Origin: Acanthochlamys bracteata
Lineage: Eukaryota > Streptophyta > Magnoliopsida > Pandanales > Velloziaceae
NCBI GenBank assembly: GCA_019914995.1
Contig: CM034131.1
Coordinates: forward strand, 4,186,501 to 4,250,500
Length of the DNA stretch: 64,000 nt
Reading direction: 5' to 3'
Part shown: positions 58,381 through 64,000 of the stretch, piece after piece
Numbering within the stretch: the first letter of the stretch is position 1
Layout: every line of letters starts with the position of its first letter
Notes under the pieces: model-generated
The model's database searches: none
Seen by the model: only the letters and a program-made list of their open reading frames with translations
Told to the model about the DNA's origin: nothing
Program-made: the position numbers and the translations under genes

Positions 58381-58814
58381 ATCATCCTACCCCCTACGCT
58401 TCTCTCACAGCTCTCTCATTTTCATCTTTTCAATTTTTTCTCTTCTCTCGCTCGGGCTGGATTTCCGTTGTCGCTCCCCAAATCGTCCCCAATATCTTGG
58501 TCCCCGACGCCAATCGTCATAATTTCTTCCTTATCCGTACTCTTCTAACTATCTTATTTTTCTTCTTTCCCTTATCTTCTTTTATTTTCTTCTCCTTCTC
58601 ATTACTCTCCCGAACGCAGCCACCCACTTGTTCCTCTTTGAACACGTGTGATCTGCCCACGTACAAGCTTCTTCTCCGACAACGTGCACCTCTCCTTTGC
58701 CTCTAGATTTCACCTTTCTGTCTCTGTCCGTCATCGTCGCTTTTAACCAACTTTCACCGCACTAGAGTAGAATTAGGGTTTTGATCGGACCTTTTTGCTG
58801 GACTTCCGACTGTG
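58381..58814 (+). promoter_or_regulatory. Leader exon of the small two-exon gene
   Basis: Pyrimidine-rich leader after the TATA box, containing 'attagggttttg' and ending at a good donor (CGACTGTG|GTAAGC at 58814/58815). A matching acceptor lies at 59651 or 59657, just before the ATG at 59666. The 69-codon ORF 58497-58706 inside it looks like an artefact of the leader composition. The start of transcription is inferred. Confidence 0.45.
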
Positions 58815-59665
58815 GTAAGCACCTAATAGTTGTCTTCTTACTTCGATAATGTTTTTCCTTCATCTAAGTCGAGTTTCAACTTATATTTTGGGAAAGCATT
58901 GTCAGACTGATGGAATCGATTTGGTCGATTTTCGGCCACCAGCATGCTAATTGATGTGTTAACATTTTTCTCTTAACTTTGTTCTAATTGTTTGCATCTC
59001 GCAGCTGTTCGAATTTTCTTTCGGCCAATTGTTTAGTTTTCTAAAACATTTGTGTTTACGTGATTATTCCGATGAAATTTATCACATTGTTGTTTAGTTT
59101 TCTCGATTTAGGTTTTGCTATTGCTGTTTATCTGATGTTTTGGCACACAATGTTGATTTTTGTTTGTTTTATTTTCGTAGTGGTGTAACTTTATGATATA
59201 TCGTAGATTAGTCACTGTTGTAGCTCAATGGTTGGTTGATTTGATCTAGTTCATGTCCTTCATCTATTATTTGGTTTTAAGAGTTTGAAGTTTTACCTGT
59301 TCGAGAAAGTTGCTTTCTGATTGAAAGGATTGAGTTGCTTTGTTAGCTTAACTTGTTAAACGTATGTGGAATGCTTGTTACTACAGCACCAAATTTATTT
59401 AGTTATTAACTGGTTGATATGGGAGAGAGTATTCCAAGGCTGTTGTTCTAATTAACTATTAAGGTATCTTGTTTGTATTGGATTTATCATTTTTTTTATC
59501 ATTTGTTTTCTAAATGGAGCGGAGTCATCTCATTCCTAACATTGTTAAGATTGTTCGTTCTGGTTTTGGTGGTTTCTTAAACATGCTACTTTTGTGGAAT
59601 GACATAGAATTATTTGTTTTCTCGTCGAATTGATTTTTATTTTGTTGATAGTTTTAGCTGTTGAG

Positions 59666-60281
59666 ATGGCATCTGAAGCACTAGCATCAATGTTTCTGAA
59701 GGGGAAAGGGAAGGCAGTACCTTCAGGTGATAAACCTTGTTATACTGGGGAACTCAAAACAAGAGATTCCTCCTGAAAAGATCATAATTTTATCATATAT
59801 AATGGCTCCTATATTGGTATTTCCATCCCATCATTGCATTAATTCTTTGGTTTTTATTTTGTCATGTTCATTATCTTTTCTGCACAAGAAAGTTGTTGTT
59901 AGCTTAAAAGGTATAAGGAATCTTTTGTTTTATGCTTCTGCTTCTGCTTCTGCTTCTCTAATATTCATACTTATGTTTATAATGAAGATAATTAATTAAT
60001 AATGGTAGGACTGTTTGTTAAATTTTTGTTGTTTGTTCCTCTCTTCCATGCTTCGCAAAGAGAATCTGAACTACTATTTATTGCTAATGTATTAATAGTT
60101 CTCCAAATTATGAATTCATTCAAACTAATATGAATGACGTCATGATGCTACTGTACTCATTTGCGTGACAGAAGGCAAGGTAGTTCAAGAACACAAGCCC
60201 CGTCGTTCAGTCACTAGGCAACCTGCTACAAATGAGAAGTTATCTGGAGGAGTCAAGGTCATTTGGAGAGATGGAACATGA
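59666..60281 (+). CDS. Small two-exon protein of unknown function (56 aa)
   Basis: Exons 59666-59726 (donor CTTCAG|GTGATA) and 60172-60281 (acceptor GCGTGACAG|AAGGC); phases agree. The predicted product starts MASEALASMFLKGKGKAVPS, continues EGKVVQEHKPRRSVTRQPAT and ends GVKVIWRDGT. It is basic and hydrophilic, with no signal peptide or membrane segment. The upstream leader exon, leader intron and TATA box make a coherent gene model. After the TGA, another frame stays open to 60359 (NIIRVNVPYGPKHLY), so the C-terminus could be shortened relative to an ancestor. I do not recognise the family and propose no function. Confidence 0.5.
59934..59957 (+). repeat. CTTCTG microsatellite in the small gene's intron
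   Basis: Four near-perfect 6-bp units (TGCTTC type) within the intron at 59727-60171. Confidence 0.8.
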
Positions 60282-61199
60282 CTGCATGCTAGCCCACGGA
60301 GCAGCCAAGAACATCATCAGGGTCAATGTTCCTTATGGACCAAAGCATCTTTATGAGTAGCTGTTTTTTGTGAGCATTTACCTAAACTTTGAGACGAAAT
60401 TGTCTAAGAACATTAGCTTGTATATAAGCATTTATTCTACCATCTCTACTACTAGAATGCTAATCTTCTAACTTCAAATGCTACTAAGGAGTATGTAGAA
60501 TTGCAGTGTCAAAATTGAATTTGAGTACTTACTGAATTTAAAGTGAGGAATTATTGAACTGTGGTTGCTTTGTGTATTATGCTTGTGTTTGATATCATTA
60601 TTGTGAGGTGGTTGTTGTTTCTGTTCAACGTTTGAGGACCCTTAGGCTTTTTGAGTACTTTCTTATATCTATTTAAACAATCGTTTGAAAGGTCTACATT
60701 TCATACCATATTTATTCACCGTCATAATACAATGGCAAACAAAATATATAAACAACAAATTATGGTTGTTATGATCGTATCTAACTTTATGTATGTATAT
60801 TGGAATTGCTGAAGAAAATGTTCATCATAGTGATGCAAAGCGGATCACGCGCCGCGATGTAATTACAAATAAAACCAAAGAACAATTATGAATGTTACGA
60901 TTGTATTTGTTTTTATGTAAGATTGCTAAATTGCTAAATTTATGACTATATTATTTATTCAATTCTCCTAACTCATTAATTAATTATTATATAAATAATA
61001 ATATATTTATATATTTAAAAGTAATTTAAAAATATTATTACAAATTAATACTAATAATAATAGGTTTATAAATATTAATATAAAAAATATTAATCAAAAA
61101 GTATTAATAAAACTATATTATAAAAATCAAATTTAAAAAGTTAAATAATACATGAAAATAGATTCAAAAATTTAACAATATATTGTTTATTATATATAA
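60282..61199. other. 3' flank of the small gene and AT-rich spacer
   Basis: The first part is a plausible 3' UTR. From about 60900 the DNA is extremely AT-rich (short TAATA/AATAT runs) and likely forms the inner part of the MITE-like element ending at 61425. Confidence 0.35.
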
Positions 61200-61425
61200 T
61201 AATATTTCAGTTATTATATATCTCATTCACTTATAAGCACAAATTTAATCAAACATATTTTTAACATTTTTTTATGAAAAAGCTTTAAACAGTAAAATTT
61301 ATTCAAGTAGACTTTAGAGAAAAGTAACTTTTTAATCAAAAACTCAACAGCTATTTTTTTCAGGAAATATATATAAGCAACAGTTTTTACAAAAGTTCAA
61401 AATTTTAATCTTTGTTAAACATGGG
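61200..61425 (-). repeat. MITE-like terminal repeat, copy 2
   Basis: Reverse-complement partner of 50205-50440, ending at 'gttaaacatgg' (61420-61430). The organelle-like sequence starts immediately after this end. Confidence 0.55.
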
Positions 61426-61429
61426 TGCG

Positions 61430-64000
61430 GTCACGGCCCCAAAGAAAAGAGGACTGAATCTAATAATTCGTCTGGTGAGAGGAGGAAGTCTGGTTGTCAA
61501 TTACCACCCGATACCTGACAGAGGAGAGTTGGAAAGAGAGGGGAGGAATTCCTCCGTTTGCTTAGCAAAATGACAATTATTTCGCTTCTCCGAGGAATAA
61601 AGGAACCTAGCTATTTTGATTTGTCTTATCCCGGGTGCATCCTTTCTTTTCTATCAAGCTTAGAAAGGAAATGACCTTACCTTCGCTCCGCTCTCGCATT
61701 GTCGGATTGGTTTGGAAGGTGAGTTGATTAATGAAATGAATTCCTCGGTTCCTCAGGTTAGTTGACTTGCTTTGGCTTGACTTCCTGCCTAACTAAAGAA
61801 AAGGAAATTCTTTGGCTTGCGTGCCTACCTAGCTTGAGTTCCGCTATTCGAGTGCCTAAGGTGAGTTTCCAAGGGGTTGGCTTCAATTGGAGATATTCCT
61901 TTCATTGTTACTAAGGTTAGAGATATTCCTCTTTTTAGTCAAGTCAAGGCTTGGTTATCAAAACCTAAAGAATTCAAGGCGTCAAGCCTCGATACTAAAT
62001 TCAGTGTCCAATCTATCGTCAATCGACTTTCTTGCGCTTTCTATTGTTGCTAACCCCCCAAGTGAAGGAAATGGGCACCTATTATCATATGGATCTGGCA
62101 TATCGTCTGGGTACGCTGGTTCATCAGGGACTAGTTAATCTGTTGAATCTGGTCTAGTCGAATCAAGTATTGGCTCTCCCTTCGCTTGGCACGCTTTCCA
62201 AGAATTCCCTTTGGGGGTTGCTTTCCAATAAACATATTCTTTCTCTTTCGCCTTCCGCTAAAAAATATTCTCTAGGTTGCTTTCAAAAACCTTCTTCTCG
62301 CTAGTTGAATCCTTGCTGATCAAACTCTTCAAGGAGCCAAGTCTCAAAGCGAAGCCAGCACAAGTGTTGCCCCCGAATCCATTCAAGGGACTCCCAAACA
62401 TGTCATTCTTACTGCTCTCCATAACAACAAATCTTTGATGGCTCAAGGCCCTGTGATAGCCAGAATAGTCTACTTAGAATCGTAAAGGGCCTAGGAGAGG
62501 AGCCAAAGTTATCTGTGGCAGAGAGAGATAGGATGTAGTCCTTCGAATAAGAGGTACATATAGCTGGTGTAGTTCCTCAGCGCTGTTGAGAGCAAGAATG
62601 CGATTCAGTCCCAGATCAAGACCTTCAAAGTCACACAATCAGTCTGCCCAGGCTAAAGTAGTAGTGGAGAAAGGTGAGTAAAAAGAGACTCGACTCTGCA
62701 GAAGTAAAGATTAACATCTTGAAGAGTCAGATCACCAAGCTCCAAGAAGAACTGGCAGACGTTGAGAAGTAGAGGAACTGACTCAATTGATTCTCTGATG
62801 GCGAAGTCAGTGACGGTACAAAATCGATCGATCGGAGAGGCTATATTTAGAGTAGGAAAATGGTATGCTTTTGTCGAAGATTACCAGGCCGGCGAACATG
62901 GATTTTTTCTAAGAAAGACTAGGGAACCTTCGATAAGCATTCCTTTAGCAAGTAATCTCTAGGGTACGAAACTACGCTATTCAAAGCATCGAGAAATCAA
63001 AATAGAATGTTAAAACTCCTCTTCACTAGATTTTGCTTATGTTAAAAATGGACTAGAATCCCAGTTGAGAGACTTCTTTCCCTCTTCATCCTTCTCCTTC
63101 AGGGAATTCGACCAACCAAGTCCGCCATTCGGACGAAGTTGGCTTGATTGGTGAAACTATCCCTTGGTTCTGGGCTCCTAGACCTTGCCTACGTTTGTAG
63201 CCTTGTTGAAGCATGATCCTCTATGCTTCAATGTATGGCTTGTTAACAATCGAGTCTAGGTTTGCTTCTCTTCAACCCTTGCATCTTCACAAGAGATGTG
63301 GTTGCAGGATCTTTCTCTCTTCGGATTACCTTAGGTGTTCTGAAAGGGTAGGACCGAGAAAAGTTTATATTGAGCACTGACATGCTCCTGGAAGACGACA
63401 TCCCCATGGTTTCGAGGGGCACAAACTGTCCACCTATTTCTATGGAAGGCATAAATCTCACGTTTTCACAATTGGCGGTTAATGCCGGCTAGACCTCAGC
63501 AGATAATTTTATGATCGATCCTTGAAAGGGGATTTTTAAACATTGATGATAGGTGGACGCAACTGCACCGTCAAAGCAAAGGAGTGGAGTTTTCCAGCTC
63601 TTAGGGATGACTCAGGTGGAACCAACTCAGTATGGGAAGAAGCCAAAGAGCGGATGGAAAAGACCTTGGGTTTCTGAACCCCGGAGAAAAGCAGCTCGAT
63701 TGTAGTGCTCGTAGCCAAATATGATTGAGACGCTTAAGCATGTGCTCCATACATAAGCAAGAGAACAGGAATTCATTCCTTCTCGTTGATGGGGGCGACT
63801 TGTAAGGTTTTCCACAAGCTATGGCTGGGGTCGAAAGAAGCAAGGGCAGCTATCGGTGCTATTGATCGGAAAAGCGATAGGGGCACAAAGTAGTAGATAG
63901 CTACCCGCATTCTTCGAATGAGGAGGTGTGTCTTCTCTTTATATGCAACAAGAGAGAGTGCAGCAAAGCTCAACAACATATGAAAGCAAAGGCGCTTGCA
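61430..64000. other. Mitochondrial-like (organelle-derived) DNA, continues past the window
   Basis: Base composition and wording change sharply: more GC, with stretches such as 'cttcgctccgctctcgcatt' and 'gtcgaaagaagcaagggcag' that are typical in style of plant mitochondrial intergenic DNA. No standard mitochondrial gene or tRNA was recognised. Short ORFs (61887-62138, 62762-62962 with MAKSVTVQNRSIGEAIFRVG, and minus-strand ORFs at 63243-63979) have no known domain. A patch at 62698-62770 reads as a short coiled-coil (ILKSQITKLQEELADVEK). It could also be a composite of other transposons. No edge is seen on the right. Confidence 0.45.

Noticed and set aside
58497-58706. 69-codon ORF in front of the small gene
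   Set aside because: Lies within a pyrimidine-rich leader; F/S/L-rich product typical of such sequence.
61430-64000. Standard mitochondrial genes or tRNAs
   Set aside because: None could be recognised; only the sequence style suggests mitochondrial origin.
1-64000. Operon-like, defence or toxin-antitoxin system
   Set aside because: No clustered intact small genes, no bacterial-type signals; nearly all long ORFs belong to retroelement fossils or are chance.

Overview
This is AT-rich flowering-plant nuclear DNA. The evidence is multi-exon GT-AG genes, plant Ty1/copia and Ty3/gypsy fossils, foldback MITEs inserted in TA microsatellites, and organelle-like DNA at the right edge. The species cannot be named from the sequence. 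Nearly all of the window is repeat-derived. I can support one complete conserved host gene and one small two-exon gene.

Layout. 1-10 kb: intergenic DNA with several dispersed repeat families (foldback MITEs at TA repeats, a roughly 170-bp repeat in four copies, a roughly 420-bp direct pair). 10-14.4 kb: a broken chromovirus-type Ty3/gypsy element lying between two copies of an unrelated host-side sequence. 14.4-18.1 kb: another foldback MITE, an antisense Ty1/copia fossil, and a non-autonomous element inserted next to it with matching flanking repeats. 18.5-24.1 kb: a complete 13-exon NIPA8-like gene (probable magnesium transporter, 445 aa) with a likely leader intron. 24.7-43.7 kb: a dense nest of LTR-element pieces. 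It includes a 1.8-kb near-identical inverted pair, copia copies facing each other, and two long LTR-like copies that each carry a minisatellite. 43.7-49 kb: a broken Ty3/gypsy element with a roughly 500-bp triplication at its 5' side. 50-53 kb: MITE-like repeats and a promoter-like stretch on the minus strand. 53.2-54 kb: a copia gag fossil. 56.3-57.0 kb: a non-autonomous element. 57.4-57.7 kb: an orphan exon-like ORF. 58.2-60.3 kb: a small two-exon gene whose TATA box lies in or at the edge of a repeat that is also present near 52.9 kb. 61.4-64 kb: DNA resembling plant mitochondrial intergenic sequence, which continues past the window.

The two genes show no functional link. I did not find a new biological system of the operon, CRISPR or toxin type. 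The most interesting signals are structural: the arrangement of the nested cluster, the triplication, and the shared promoter-bearing repeat. All repeat comparisons were made by eye, so identities and boundaries are approximate.
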